Numbered from the stretch's first letter, positions 17,285 to 26,783 are shown. The stretch: DNA of 64,000 nt from Salinisphaera sp. Q1T1-3 (GCF_003602005.1 NZ_QZWD01000002.1:124001-188000), one strand, 5' to 3'. Translations and numbers: made by a program. Notes: generated by a model from the sequence alone, not told the origin.

Positions 17285-18313
17285 CTATCGGCGTCGCACA
17301 CCGAGCAGATGTGTCATCCGGTCTCGAGCCCGGCGCAGGTCGTAGAGCAGGACCTCGGCGGCGCGATCGGCACCGCGCTTGTAGAGCAGGCTCGCCAGCG
17401 CGATCTTGGCGCCGAATTGACGACGGACCACGGCGATATCCGGCACCCCCGGTGGCAGCGTCGGTTTCATGCGTGCGATGAAACGTCGACGCGTTGGCAT
17501 GTCCGGCATATGGCGTGGCCGCTGGATGATGCCACGAACGAAGACCTCGACGGTATAGAAGCGGCGTTGCCAGTCGGGCCCGAGTCGCGCGTGCAGCGTG
17601 TCCGGTGGCACGTCGCTGGCCTCGATGCGCTGAATACAGCGTTCGGCGGCGATCGGCAGGTGCATCAGCCGTTCGTCCTCGAGTGCGTTCATGATCGATC
17701 CCTGACGGGCGTTGCGATAGTAGTACAGCGCGGCATCGATATGCTCGATGTGCTGACAGCAGGCCAGCCAGGCCCGGACACGCGCGAGATCCTCGTACCA
17801 GAGACCGCAGTCGAAACGCGTGTCGCCGATCAGATCGCGTCGATAGAGTTTGTTCCATGCCGCATTGTGCGCCCCCCAGAAGTCGGGCGAGCAGCGCCGG
17901 CGTGTCTGTCCGGTTTCGGTGACATCGAAATAATCGAACACGAACATCTCGACGTCCGGGGCGGCCTGTATCGCGTCGAGACAGGCTGGCACGAGGGCGG
18001 GATCGGTCCAGTCGTCGCCATCGACGAAGAGTAGGTATGCGCCGTTCGCCGCGGTGATACCGGTATTGCGCGCAGCCCCGAGTCCGGCGTTTGCCTGGCG
18101 CAGGACACGCAGGCGCGGATCCGCATAGCCCGACAGGAGACGTGCGGTGGCATCGGTCGATCCGTCATCGACCACGATGATCTCGCACTCGTCGGCTTCA
18201 GGGATCAGTAAGGCATCCAGACAGCCGACGATGTAGTCGGCGATGTTGTACGCGGCGACGATGATGGAGATCGTCGGGCGTCTGGCATCATCCGTATAGC
18301 GGGGCACGGGCAA
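17285..18313 (-). CDS. GT2 glycosyltransferase
   Basis: 342-residue inverting GT-A glycosyltransferase on the minus strand. The N-terminus has SIIVAAYNIADYIVGCLDALL, then EIIVVDDGSTDAT, ARNTGITAANGAYLLFVDGDDW (DxD-type metal site) and a C-terminal helical region. Family 2 enzymes transfer a sugar from a nucleotide donor. It resembles the GT2 at 26784-27824 over its full length, including the C-terminal helix, so the two appear to be diverged duplicates. Orientation opposite to the main operon implies a separate promoter. Confidence 0.87.
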   Translation of the reverse strand: MPVPRYTDDARRPTISIIVAAYNIADYIVGCLDALLIPEADECEIIVVDDGSTDATARLLSGYADPRLRVLRQANAGLGAARNTGITAANGAYLLFVDGDDWTDPALVPACLDAIQAAPDVEMFVFDYFDVTETGQTRRRCSPDFWGAHNAAWNKLYRRDLIGDTRFDCGLWYEDLARVRAWLACCQHIEHIDAALYYYRNARQGSIMNALEDERLMHLPIAAERCIQRIEASDVPPDTLHARLGPDWQRRFYTVEVFVRGIIQRPRHMPDMPTRRRFIARMKPTLPPGVPDIAVVRRQFGAKIALASLLYKRGADRAAEVLLYDLRRARDRMTHLLGVRRR

Positions 18314-18375
18314 GGGCGCGGATATCGAAATCGGTCGGCATCAGTATAACGGCTCGTCGCGACGGGGCACGCGGC

Positions 18376-19164
18376 TCACGATGCACGATAATTGCCGTGA
18401 TCCGGATGATCGAGCTGGGGCGGCGGCAGGCCGCGATCGATATGGCCGGCGTATTTCAGCGCCAGCGGATGCAGGATGTGGCCCAGGAGATAGGTCCACG
18501 GCACGGGGTAGTGCGAGGGTTTGCCATCGACCATCTCGCCGGCCCGTTCACGCGGAGTCCGGGCAGGCGATGTCGACAGCGCGGGGGCGAGCCGGTCCAG
18601 CCGTCGATTCAGTTCGGCCCACCAGGCGGTGGTCAATGGTGTCGCGGGCTTGCATATGAAAGCGCAGGTGCCGATGAGGCGTCGATAATGACGCTGCAGA
18701 TAGCGACGCTGGAGGCGGCCGGCCAGCACACGCGCGCGACGCCACGCGATATCGGACGGCTGATGGTCGAGATTGGCGATATAGGTCGGGCTGTCTTCGG
18801 CATAGCCTGCGGCGAGCAGGTTCGAATCGGCGTTGAGTCGCGCCAGACTGGGGCGCCAGCTCTGGGTGGCCCATTTGATGTCGGCATACCCGCCGCCGAC
18901 GTGATGCATGAAATAACAACGCAGGTAATCGGCCCGGTGCGCCAGATTCAAATGCGGATAGGCCGGATGCCGAATCTCGGGCGGGACGAAGCGATCGAGA
19001 TTGTCCGGCGTAATCAGTATGATCTCGAACCCGGTCCGCGCCAGTGAATCGAGTGCCGAGCGTCGTGCCGGCGGCATGGTGTTGTCGCCGAGCCAGAAGC
19101 AGTAGAGTCGATTGCTCGCGTCCAATCCGGTCGTGCCTCGTATGTCGTTCCAGGGTCGACGCAC
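18376..19164 (-). CDS. GT32-like capsular polysaccharide glycosyltransferase
   Basis: 262 residues. The GT32/Och1-type DXD-like sugar-binding motif is in HRADYLRCYFMHHVGGGYADIKW (residues ~75-98). The opening NRLYCFWLGDNTMPPARRSALDSL matches the start of capsular-polysaccharide-synthesis/GT32 proteins, and the end has VPWTYLLGHILHPLALKYA. Probably adds a hexose to the growing repeat or to a lipid. It is upstream of the GT2 on the same strand, 62 bases apart, and divergent from the secreted RIFT-barrel gene at 19219. Confidence 0.78.
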   Translation of the reverse strand: MRRPWNDIRGTTGLDASNRLYCFWLGDNTMPPARRSALDSLARTGFEIILITPDNLDRFVPPEIRHPAYPHLNLAHRADYLRCYFMHHVGGGYADIKWATQSWRPSLARLNADSNLLAAGYAEDSPTYIANLDHQPSDIAWRRARVLAGRLQRRYLQRHYRRLIGTCAFICKPATPLTTAWWAELNRRLDRLAPALSTSPARTPRERAGEMVDGKPSHYPVPWTYLLGHILHPLALKYAGHIDRGLPPPQLDHPDHGNYRAS

Positions 19165-19218
19165 TCGACGGGGATTGCGTCATCGATACAGCCTGTCCAA
19201 CTGGGAGCGTTCGGTAAA

Positions 19219-21420
19219 GTGCGAGTTCATTTCAAACGGCAGGAAGCGCGCTCGTTCACGGCGTGGCATCGTATCGGGTTGTGTCTGTGCGCGTTGCTTG
19301 CGGCAAGCGTGAGCGTATCCGCGCCGGCGGCGACCTCGGCCACCGATGGCGTCGTTGATCTGCGACTGGCCTCGCTTGTCGATCAATGCGAGGGCACGGC
19401 ACCCGTGACCTTTGGCCAGGCGTTTCGCCCGGGCGACGTACCGCGCAGCGCGTCGCTGGCACTGATGGCCGGCGACACGGCGTTGCCCACCCAGGTCGAT
19501 GCCAAGGCACGCAACGCCGATGGCTCGTTGCGCCATGCCGTCATCACGGTGGATGTGCCGTGTTCACAGCGTGCCAACCAGTCGCTGGTACTCGCCCGTC
19601 GCCATGCCGCCTCGGCTGCCGGCGGCCGCGCCCTGACGATCGACGACGTGCTGGCCACCGATTACGACAGCGGCATCATCTTCGACGCGGGTAATCAGAC
19701 CTGGCAGAGCAGCGCGCGCGCCGTCTTGTCCCGCATCCGTCGCGAGGGCGGATGTGCCGCCACGACGCTTTACTGTCGTCATTGGCTGGACGGGCCGCTC
19801 GCCGGTGAATGGGTGGTCGGTGCACCGCCGACCGACAGCAACGGACGTGCGCATCCGCGGCTGATGGTCTTTTTCGCCGTGCGCGCCTACGGTCCGGCAC
19901 CGGTGACCAGCGTGCGCACCGACACGGTGGTCGAAAACGACTGGGCGTACGACGTCGAGCCGTCGAACGTGTCCTACAACGCGCAGCTGATCACGCCGGG
20001 CCAGGCACCGTTCACGGTCGATCGACTGACACACTATCGCCAGGCGCGCTGGCATCACGTGGCGTGGTGGGGCCGCTACGATCGCGCGCCCTGGTTCGCG
20101 GCTCTGAACGGCCGCTACCTGCAGGCGACGCCGGCCGTGCCGCGCTACGAGCAGGTGACACTGGACAAGACGATGATGGCCAACGTGCGCCGCGACTGCG
20201 CGCCGATGGACCATTGCGATGTCAATCCGCGCATGGAATCCACCGGGGCCCAGAGCCAGATCGGGCCGTTGCCGACCTGGAGCGCCGCTTATGTCATCCA
20301 TCCGCAGGACTATCGCGCCTATCGCTGGATGCTCGCCAACAGCGATGCTCTCGGGGCCTATCACGTGCATTATCGCCAGCGGGATACCGGTGACGTTCTG
20401 TCCGTGGATGCCCATCCCTGCGCTACGCTGATCGGCCCGGCCGAGCGCGCCAAATGCGATGTGCCGCCGCACGGCGATGACCGCCTGCCGGCGTGCCAGG
20501 GCGATTGCGACAGCCCGCTCAATCCGGAACTCGCGCACGCCGGGGCGCCGGCCTATGTCGCCTACCTCGTGACCGGCGACTGGTACTACGCACAGGAGTT
20601 GTCATTCTGGGCGGACTGGACGGTCTTTCAGTCGAATCCCGGGTATCGCAACTACCGCGCGGGCCTGTTCAAGGGCGAACAGCTGCGTGGGCAGGCCTGG
20701 GCCCTGCGCACGCTCGGCGATGCGGCTTATCTGCTGGCCGACGACGATCCGCAGAAAGCGTTCTTTACGCATGTCGTCGACGAGAACATCAAGTGGTACA
20801 ACGCCAGTTACTCGGATAATCCCGCGGCCAACGCACTGGGCGTGATCACCAACGGCTATGCGATGTCCTATTCCGGACCGGACGGTACCGAGCATGTCGG
20901 TATCGCGCCCTGGCAGGCTTCGTTCTTCACCTGGGCAGCCGGCAATCTCGCCGATCAGGGGTTTCCCGGTGCCGAGCATCTGCGGCGCTATGTAGCCCGG
21001 TTGCAGATCGGGACACTGACCGCGCCCGGTTTCTGTCCGGAGATGGCCAGTGCCTATTCGCTCAAGGTGCGGCCTGAAAGACAGGCGCCACTCTACAAGC
21101 GTTTTGCCGATGTCTATCGCGCCAGCTTCCCCGAAATGGCCGGTGCCGGCTGTGATGCACGTACCGTCAATGCTGCGCTGCGACAACGACCCGATCAGGA
21201 CGGTTTTTCGTTTCCGCCCGGCACCATGGCCGGCTATCCGGATTCGGATACCGGCTTCGTCGCGAACCTGCAGATCGGGGCCGCGTCGGCGGCGAGTACC
21301 GGCGAGCCCGCCGCGGCCGAAGGTTGGCGATGGTTCATGGCCCGGCCGGTGCGACCGGACTACAGTCGGGCGCCACAGTTCGCGATTCTGCCGAGCCGTC
21401 CGGTTGCCGGTGATCGCTGA
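19219..21420 (+). CDS. Secreted RIFT-barrel protein (YetA/PcRGLX-like N-domain)
   Basis: 733 residues with a signal peptide: RIGLCLCALLAASVSVSAPAA, cleavage likely around residue 38. After it, residues ~45-110 (VTFGQAFRPGDVP..., LPTQVDAKARNADGSLRHAVI) resemble the RIFT-barrel N-domain of the YetA/exo-rhamnogalacturonan-lyase-like proteins. The large C-terminal part (residues ~400-650) has helix/aromatic patterns of an alpha/alpha barrel such as GEQLRGQAWALRTLGDAAYL. Cys pairs suggest periplasmic or extracellular folding. A polysaccharide lyase or hydrolase acting on the locus product is the best guess. GTG start with GGGAG about 10 bases upstream. Confidence 0.65.
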   Translation: MRVHFKRQEARSFTAWHRIGLCLCALLAASVSVSAPAATSATDGVVDLRLASLVDQCEGTAPVTFGQAFRPGDVPRSASLALMAGDTALPTQVDAKARNADGSLRHAVITVDVPCSQRANQSLVLARRHAASAAGGRALTIDDVLATDYDSGIIFDAGNQTWQSSARAVLSRIRREGGCAATTLYCRHWLDGPLAGEWVVGAPPTDSNGRAHPRLMVFFAVRAYGPAPVTSVRTDTVVENDWAYDVEPSNVSYNAQLITPGQAPFTVDRLTHYRQARWHHVAWWGRYDRAPWFAALNGRYLQATPAVPRYEQVTLDKTMMANVRRDCAPMDHCDVNPRMESTGAQSQIGPLPTWSAAYVIHPQDYRAYRWMLANSDALGAYHVHYRQRDTGDVLSVDAHPCATLIGPAERAKCDVPPHGDDRLPACQGDCDSPLNPELAHAGAPAYVAYLVTGDWYYAQELSFWADWTVFQSNPGYRNYRAGLFKGEQLRGQAWALRTLGDAAYLLADDDPQKAFFTHVVDENIKWYNASYSDNPAANALGVITNGYAMSYSGPDGTEHVGIAPWQASFFTWAAGNLADQGFPGAEHLRRYVARLQIGTLTAPGFCPEMASAYSLKVRPERQAPLYKRFADVYRASFPEMAGAGCDARTVNAALRQRPDQDGFSFPPGTMAGYPDSDTGFVANLQIGAASAASTGEPAAAEGWRWFMARPVRPDYSRAPQFAILPSRPVAGDR

Positions 21421-21453
21421 CATGGTGGACGGTTTGAAGGGCTGCAAGCGCTG

Positions 21454-22965
21454 ATGTGGCGTCGCAGGAAAAGTCCGGCGACCGGGGTGCCTGCACAGCC
21501 CACGACGTTGCGCATGGCCGTCGTGCTGTCCAGCCTTCAGCAGTATACGGATCTGATGATCACGTTCCCGTCGATCATGATTCTGAGCCGACTGCTGACG
21601 CCGGCCCAGATCGGTGTGTATTCGGTCGCGGTTACGTTCGTCAATCTAGTGCACATGCTGCGTGATTTCGGCACGAGCGAGTACATCGTCCAGGCCGATC
21701 GACTGGATACCGGCAAACCGCAGACGGCGTTCACGATCACGTGGATCGTCGCCTGGGCACTGGCCGCGCTCCTGTTTCTGACCAGCCCGCTGATCGCGGC
21801 GTTCTTTCGCGAACCGGATCTGACCGATGTGCTGCGCATTCTGTCGATCACGTATCTGCTGCTGCCGATCGGCTCGACGACGAGTTCGATGCTGGTACGC
21901 GAGCTGCAGTTCGGCATTCGCTACAAGATCAATACCACGCAGTTACTGGTCCAGAATGGATTGACGATCGTGCTGGCCTGGTACGGATTCGGTTATTTCA
22001 GCCCGGCGTGGGGCGCGGTCGCCGGCATGCTGACCACCGTGGCCGGATGTCTTTACTGGGGGCGTCATCACCGGATTCGTGGCATCGGGCTTAAGCACTG
22101 GCGCGAGGTCGGCAACTTCGGCCTCAAGAAGACGCTCGGCAGCGTGATGAGTCGCCTGGGCGACAGCGCGCCGGACTTCGTGATCGGGCGCATGATCGGT
22201 TTCACGGCCGTGGGCATGTTCAGTCGCGGATTCGGGCTGGTGCGCCTGTTTCGCGACAACGTGTCGGCCGCCGTGGGTACCGTGGCGTATTCGGCCTTGG
22301 CGCAGCGTCATCGTGATGGTGGTATCGCTGGTGACCTGTATCTGCGCTCGATCACGTTCATCACCGGGCTGGGTTGGCCATTTCTGGGATTCTCATCGCT
22401 CATGGCGTTTCCGATCATTCGGATCTTTTTCGGCGATCAATGGGATATGGCGGTGCCGATCCTGCGCCTACTCGCCATCCAGGTCGCGATCTCGCTCATC
22501 GTGATGCATTATCAGGATCTGCTGACCGCGATCGGTCGGGTAGGCACGGCCACGCTGTGGGTCACAGTGTGGCAGATCGCCACCGTCGTGACCCTGGTGA
22601 TTGCCGCCAGCGCGGGATTGGTCGCCATTGCGGCCGCGCTGATTCCAACGACTGCGATACTGGTGGTGCTCGTGGCGATCGGTCTGGCACGCGAGTCCGG
22701 CGTTGGCGCTGCCGCTTACGCACGGGCACTGATGCCCAGTGCATGGCTTGCCGTGGCCACACTTGTGCCGGCAGCCGTGAGCCGTTGGTGCTATCCGCCC
22801 AGCGCCGAGGCCCTATGGGGGCCGATTCTGTGTGCCGGCGCTTGTGCCCTGGCGGGCGCCATCGTGGGCGGCATGGCAACGCGCCATCCGCTGTGGCTCG
22901 AAATGACGCTGGTCTACCGACGGCGTCGGGGCCATGATGGCGAGAGGGTCTCGTCCAGCCGTTGA
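21454..22965 (+). CDS. Wzx-like polysaccharide flippase (MOP superfamily)
   Basis: 503-residue membrane protein with 12-14 hydrophobic segments. The beginning has ITFPSIMILSRLLTPAQIGVYSVAVTFV, typical of WzxC-like polysaccharide transporters, followed by LRDFGTSEYIVQ and a KKTLGSVMSRLGDSAPDFVIGRMIGFTAVGMFSRGFG core. Function: flipping the undecaprenyl-linked repeat unit from the cytoplasmic to the periplasmic leaflet, which supplies the ligase/polymerase encoded at 14460. It lies 33 bases after the RIFT-barrel gene on the same strand. Confidence 0.88.
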   Translation: MWRRRKSPATGVPAQPTTLRMAVVLSSLQQYTDLMITFPSIMILSRLLTPAQIGVYSVAVTFVNLVHMLRDFGTSEYIVQADRLDTGKPQTAFTITWIVAWALAALLFLTSPLIAAFFREPDLTDVLRILSITYLLLPIGSTTSSMLVRELQFGIRYKINTTQLLVQNGLTIVLAWYGFGYFSPAWGAVAGMLTTVAGCLYWGRHHRIRGIGLKHWREVGNFGLKKTLGSVMSRLGDSAPDFVIGRMIGFTAVGMFSRGFGLVRLFRDNVSAAVGTVAYSALAQRHRDGGIAGDLYLRSITFITGLGWPFLGFSSLMAFPIIRIFFGDQWDMAVPILRLLAIQVAISLIVMHYQDLLTAIGRVGTATLWVTVWQIATVVTLVIAASAGLVAIAAALIPTTAILVVLVAIGLARESGVGAAAYARALMPSAWLAVATLVPAAVSRWCYPPSAEALWGPILCAGACALAGAIVGGMATRHPLWLEMTLVYRRRRGHDGERVSSSR

Positions 22966-23072
22966 AAGGCAGACGTGGGCCATGGAAGTCGGTCCGGTAC
23001 CGAGCCGGGCTGCGTATCGCTAGACGGTTGATCGTTATAAAAGGCGCCTGCTATCCGGCCCCGGACATGGGG

Positions 23073-23753
23073 TCAGAGGTTCGGTGTCGTCTTGTAGATA
23101 TCAATCTCGTTGCCGAGACGATGCGCGTGATACCGATCGAAGAGCTGGCGCGAAGCCGGGTCGTACCAATCGCCGATCTTGAACGACCAGTTCAATTCGA
23201 GATGTAGTCGCCCGCCCTCCGTGAGCTGGTTGTCCAGAACGTCGTTGATGAAGAAAGCCCATTCCTCCGGCCCCCAGGCGATATGTAGATCGGGCCGATT
23301 GAAGGCGACCTGATAGGCCGTGACGTAATCGTAGCGGCGCGTGGGCACCGGCAGGGGCTGGAATGGCATGATCCGGTGCTGGCCGCGCTTGATGCCCAGC
23401 GTATCGATGATCCGGTCGTAGAGGCTGTGGCCCGGGATGTCCAGTGCCTCGGCCTCGTGCTCCATGAATTCGCAGACATAGGGGAAATAGCCGAAGCCAG
23501 TGCCGAGATCGAGAAGCCGCGCGCCGCGCGATTCATCCAGGCCCAGGCGCAGCGCTCGCTTGATGTTTTCGACGATCCACGGGCGGACGTTGAAATACTT
23601 GAAGTCCACCAACCGCCGGTCGTCCTTGAGCACTTCCTCGTCGCGAATGGCCAGCAACTGTTCGCGGTTGAGGGTGGCCATGACATGATCGGCTGTGCGG
23701 TGTGCGCTATAGGCGAATCCTATTTCCTTGAGGGTCAGTCGGTGGCGTTGCAT
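23073..23753 (-). CDS. SAM-dependent class I methyltransferase
   Basis: 226 residues. SAM-binding motif I is LLDLGTGFGYFPYVCEF (residues ~81-97), followed by EAEALDIPG and a region RRYDYVTAYQVAFNR consistent with motifs II-III. Family: Methyltransf_23-like. Within a polysaccharide locus it may O-methylate a sugar, but the substrate cannot be inferred. It is alone on the minus strand between the flippase and an unknown plus-strand gene. Confidence 0.72.
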   Translation of the reverse strand: MQRHRLTLKEIGFAYSAHRTADHVMATLNREQLLAIRDEEVLKDDRRLVDFKYFNVRPWIVENIKRALRLGLDESRGARLLDLGTGFGYFPYVCEFMEHEAEALDIPGHSLYDRIIDTLGIKRGQHRIMPFQPLPVPTRRYDYVTAYQVAFNRPDLHIAWGPEEWAFFINDVLDNQLTEGGRLHLELNWSFKIGDWYDPASRQLFDRYHAHRLGNEIDIYKTTPNL

Positions 23754-23949
23754 GGCGTGTGAATGGGGCGGAATGCGGAAACCGCGATATCGCGAGTATG
23801 GCCTATTTTTCGATGCGAGGGATGTGATGAACCCCGTTTCATGTAATCCTGCTTGCCAGCCGAGGATGTGGCCGGAGCGGGCGTCCGCGCCATGACATGA
23901 CTAAGCGATGACCTCGCCGTCGGTGACGACGGCGGGGCCAGGGTGGGTA

Positions 23950-24735
23950 ATGCAGATTCGTAAGTGGCTTTATCAGCGGTTCTGGGGCGGACGTTCGGCC
24001 AAGGAAACGCCCGTGGTGTTGTTCGTCGCTGGTGACGTGGCGCTCGAGCAGGGCCGGGTGCCGTCGATACTCGAGGCCAGTTTCGAAACGGATGTCTATC
24101 GCTCCGACGATTCGCGTCTGGCCGAGAATGGGCAGTTGCACGCCGATCCGGCGATCGGGCAACTCGTGGCGCGCTCGCGGGCGCCGGTGATGGTCTTCGT
24201 GGTGCCAGACGAACTGCGGGCCGAGGATCTCGGTGGCCTGATCGAGCGTTTTCAGCCGGCGCGTGCCTTGTGGTGGTACGAGGACTATCGATGCCACCTG
24301 CGCGAGATGGCGACGCGACCGAATGCGCGCCTGTCCCGCACGCGACTGCGACATCTGCTGGCCGATGACAACGTACCGGTTGCCGGCCGGCTGCCCGAGT
24401 CGCTGCACGCACTTGCCCGGAACGAATCAACGCTCGACGAGTCCGCCGTGCACGCGCTGTTGTGGTATGCGCGCCACGTCGGTTTTCGCGAGGCCGGACT
24501 GGCCGGCAATCGCGCGATTCATCTATATTCGGGGGCGCAATTGCGTCTGACGCCGAAGGAAACGCTGACGGCCATGCTCGAGTCGGCCGGCATCGGCACC
24601 GCCGTTCTGGACAAGACCCGGTTCGACACCAGTGGGCAACGCGTCGAGCCGGTCGAGCGGGATACCTTGCCCGAGGCCCTCGAAGAAGCCTGTCGCGAAC
24701 TCCAGGACTGGCTCGATCGACATGCCAGTCACTGA
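23950..24735 (+). CDS. Conserved-looking hypothetical protein
   Basis: 261 residues from ATG 23950, chosen because GGGTGGG lies just upstream; ATG 23908 would add 14 poorly folded residues. The N-terminus MQIRKWLYQRFWGG is amphipathic. The rest looks like an alpha/beta protein with strands VVLFVAGDVAL, PVMVFVVPDEL and RAIHLYSGAQL. No known catalytic motif is recognised and there is no signal peptide. It is 35 bases upstream of a phosphatidylserine decarboxylase gene, so it may be co-transcribed with it. Function unknown. Confidence 0.6.
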   Translation: MQIRKWLYQRFWGGRSAKETPVVLFVAGDVALEQGRVPSILEASFETDVYRSDDSRLAENGQLHADPAIGQLVARSRAPVMVFVVPDELRAEDLGGLIERFQPARALWWYEDYRCHLREMATRPNARLSRTRLRHLLADDNVPVAGRLPESLHALARNESTLDESAVHALLWYARHVGFREAGLAGNRAIHLYSGAQLRLTPKETLTAMLESAGIGTAVLDKTRFDTSGQRVEPVERDTLPEALEEACRELQDWLDRHASH

Positions 24736-24770
24736 CTGACTAGTCACCGGATGCCACACGTTGCGCCCCC

Positions 24771-25472
24771 GTGTATACGCTGATCTGTCAGCTGGTCGTG
24801 TTGACGGGTCTGGCCTGCCTGGTGGTCGCCTGGGTACGAGCCTGGCCTTATCCGTCGCCGGTCATCCGCCGATTCCTGCCGCCGCGACTGCGCTGGCCGG
24901 AGGCCCAGATCCGCGCCATGCTGGACACGGGGCGTCTGCACCCGGGATATCTGGCGTTCTTCAACCGCGATCCGGTGCGCGATGTGTCGGCCGGCGAGGA
25001 TCTGCTCGCACCGGCCGACGGGCTGCTTCTGAGTGCGGAGACTGCGGGCGCCGTCCGCTATATCGTCATCGCGCTGTCGTTCTGGGATGTCCATGTCCAG
25101 CGTAGCCCGCTGGCTGGCCGCGTGCGCACGATTGAAACACTGGGCGATGCGTTTCGTGACGGCGAGGGGCGTGATTTCGCGTTTCTCGCGGCCAAGCACT
25201 GCCCCGTGCAGAAACGCATTGTCATCGATGCCGGTGCCGACGAAATCGCTATCCGTCTGGTGACGAGCATCGCCGCGCGTCGCATCGAGGTATGGCCGTC
25301 CCCGGGCGATTCACTGGCACGCGGCGAGCGGCTGGGTCGTATCCTGCTGGGCAGCACCGTGGTGCTGGAAGTGCCGATGCACATGCGATGTGCGCTATCG
25401 CCGGGCGTACGTGTGCGGGCCGGTGAAACAGTGCTCGTTACCCGTGACCGTGCCACGAGCCCGGCGAGATGA
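24771..25472 (+). CDS. Short phosphatidylserine decarboxylase family protein
   Basis: 233 residues of the short, membrane-anchored Psd type. An N-terminal hydrophobic anchor (residues 3-22) is followed by FFNRDP, ADGLLL, the SFWDVHVQRSPLAG block and GRILLGSTVVLEVP. The Gly-Ser-Thr of the last motif is the expected self-cleavage site that produces the pyruvoyl group. The enzyme would make phosphatidylethanolamine or decarboxylate a related serine-linked lipid. The GTG start and the ATGA overlap with the following small gene suggest coupling. Presence inside an EPS locus is unusual; the substrate may be a modified lipid. Confidence 0.78.
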   Translation: MYTLICQLVVLTGLACLVVAWVRAWPYPSPVIRRFLPPRLRWPEAQIRAMLDTGRLHPGYLAFFNRDPVRDVSAGEDLLAPADGLLLSAETAGAVRYIVIALSFWDVHVQRSPLAGRVRTIETLGDAFRDGEGRDFAFLAAKHCPVQKRIVIDAGADEIAIRLVTSIAARRIEVWPSPGDSLARGERLGRILLGSTVVLEVPMHMRCALSPGVRVRAGETVLVTRDRATSPAR

Positions 25473-25651
25473 CGTTATTCGAGCATGGTCACATTGCCTG
25501 GCCGCTCTTTGCGGCGCTGGTCTACAGTGCACTGGTCTTTCTCGGGGCCGATCTGGCGTGGCGTTGCATCCGGCTGCCGGTGCAACGGCTCGCTGTCTGC
25601 GTGCTGCTCGTCTGGTTGGGCGGTTTGCTGGTCATCGGCCTCGTGTCATGA
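25469..25651 (+). CDS. Small two-helix membrane protein
   Basis: 60 residues with two predicted transmembrane helices: WPLFAALVYSALVFLGADLAW and LAVCVLLVWLGGLLVIGLV. The ATG overlaps the stop of the Psd-like gene (ATGA), which supports a real coupled gene. No family is recognised. It may assist the Psd-like protein at the membrane. Confidence 0.5.
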   Translation: MTLFEHGHIAWPLFAALVYSALVFLGADLAWRCIRLPVQRLAVCVLLVWLGGLLVIGLVS

Positions 25652-25693
25652 TTCGTGCCGTTTCCATCGATTCCTTCATCTTCCAGGTCCGGC

Positions 25694-26710
25694 ATGAGTA
25701 TTCTTCTGACAGGCGGCGCGGGATTCATCGGCTCCCATACGGCGCTGGTTCTCCTCGAGGCCGGTTACGATGTCGTGATTCTCGACAATCTCTGCAACGC
25801 CTCGCGCGAATCGCTGTCGCGGGTCGAGGAGATCACCGGACGTGATCTGTCGTTCATCGAGGGCGATATCCGTGATGGCGACGCCCTCGACGCCCTGTTT
25901 GCCCGGCATGCCATCGAGGCCGTCGTGCATTTCGCGGGCCTCAAGGCCGTGGGGGAGAGCACGGCGCGGCCGCTGGCCTACTACGACAACAACGTGACGG
26001 GAACGCTGTCGCTCTGCGAGGCCATGCAGCGTGCAGGTGTCTTTACGCTGGTCTTCAGTTCGTCGGCAACCGTCTATACGGAGTCCTCGACGATGCCGTT
26101 GGCCGAGGACGCGCCGACCGGGCGGCCGAGCAATCCCTACGGGAGCTCGAAACTGATGATCGAGTGGCTCCTGCGGGATCTCCAGGCCGCCGATCCGCGC
26201 TGGTCCATCGCACTGCTGCGATACTTCAACCCGGTGGGCGCCCACGACAGTGGTCGCATCGGTGAGGATCCAAATGGCATGCCGAACAATCTGTTGCCGT
26301 TCATCGCCCAGGTGGCGGTTGGCCGACGCGAGCGTGTGTCGGTTTTCGGTAGTGATTATTCGACACCGGACGGCACCGGGGTGCGCGACTATATCCATGT
26401 CATGGACCTCGCCGAGGGCCATCGCGCGGCACTCGACGTGATTCGACAGGACACCGGTTGTCGGACATGGAATCTCGGGACTGGCCGGGGGTATTCGGTA
26501 CTCGAGATGATTACCGCATTCGAACGGGCTTCGGGGCGACCTGTGCCGTTCGACAAGGTCGGACGCCGGCAGGGCGACGTAGCGCAGTGCTGGGCCGACG
26601 TGACGCGTGCCGGGCAGGAACTGGGGTGGCGCGCCGAGCGCGGGCTCGACGACATCATGGCCGATGCGTGGCGCTGGCAGTCGGCGAATCCCTACGGCTA
26701 TCGCGGCTGA
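25694..26710 (+). CDS. galE: UDP-glucose 4-epimerase
   Basis: 338-residue extended short-chain dehydrogenase. The NAD-binding motif is TGGAGFIGSH at residues 6-15. The catalytic Ser/Thr is in FSSSATVY and the catalytic Tyr-Lys pair is in NPYGSSKLM. Other conserved parts are ALLRYFNPVGAH, GVRDYIHVMDLAEGH and NLGTGRGYSVLEM. Interconverts UDP-glucose and UDP-galactose and supplies UDP-Gal to the locus glycosyltransferases. ATG 25694 is chosen because homologues begin directly at the MSILLTGG-type strand; the open frame extends 13 codons upstream without support. Confidence 0.93.
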   Translation: MSILLTGGAGFIGSHTALVLLEAGYDVVILDNLCNASRESLSRVEEITGRDLSFIEGDIRDGDALDALFARHAIEAVVHFAGLKAVGESTARPLAYYDNNVTGTLSLCEAMQRAGVFTLVFSSSATVYTESSTMPLAEDAPTGRPSNPYGSSKLMIEWLLRDLQAADPRWSIALLRYFNPVGAHDSGRIGEDPNGMPNNLLPFIAQVAVGRRERVSVFGSDYSTPDGTGVRDYIHVMDLAEGHRAALDVIRQDTGCRTWNLGTGRGYSVLEMITAFERASGRPVPFDKVGRRQGDVAQCWADVTRAGQELGWRAERGLDDIMADAWRWQSANPYGYRG

Positions 26711-26783
26711 CGGCCGCGGGCCGCACGGCGTGGCGGTATCCGCGATCGTGCGTTATCCAATGCTGGCACGAGCCGCGGTTTGC

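Noticed and set aside
17168-18034. 288-codon open frame antisense to the GT2 gene
   Set aside because: It overlaps the GT2 on the other strand, whose motifs and family length are clear; the frame is open because of high GC.
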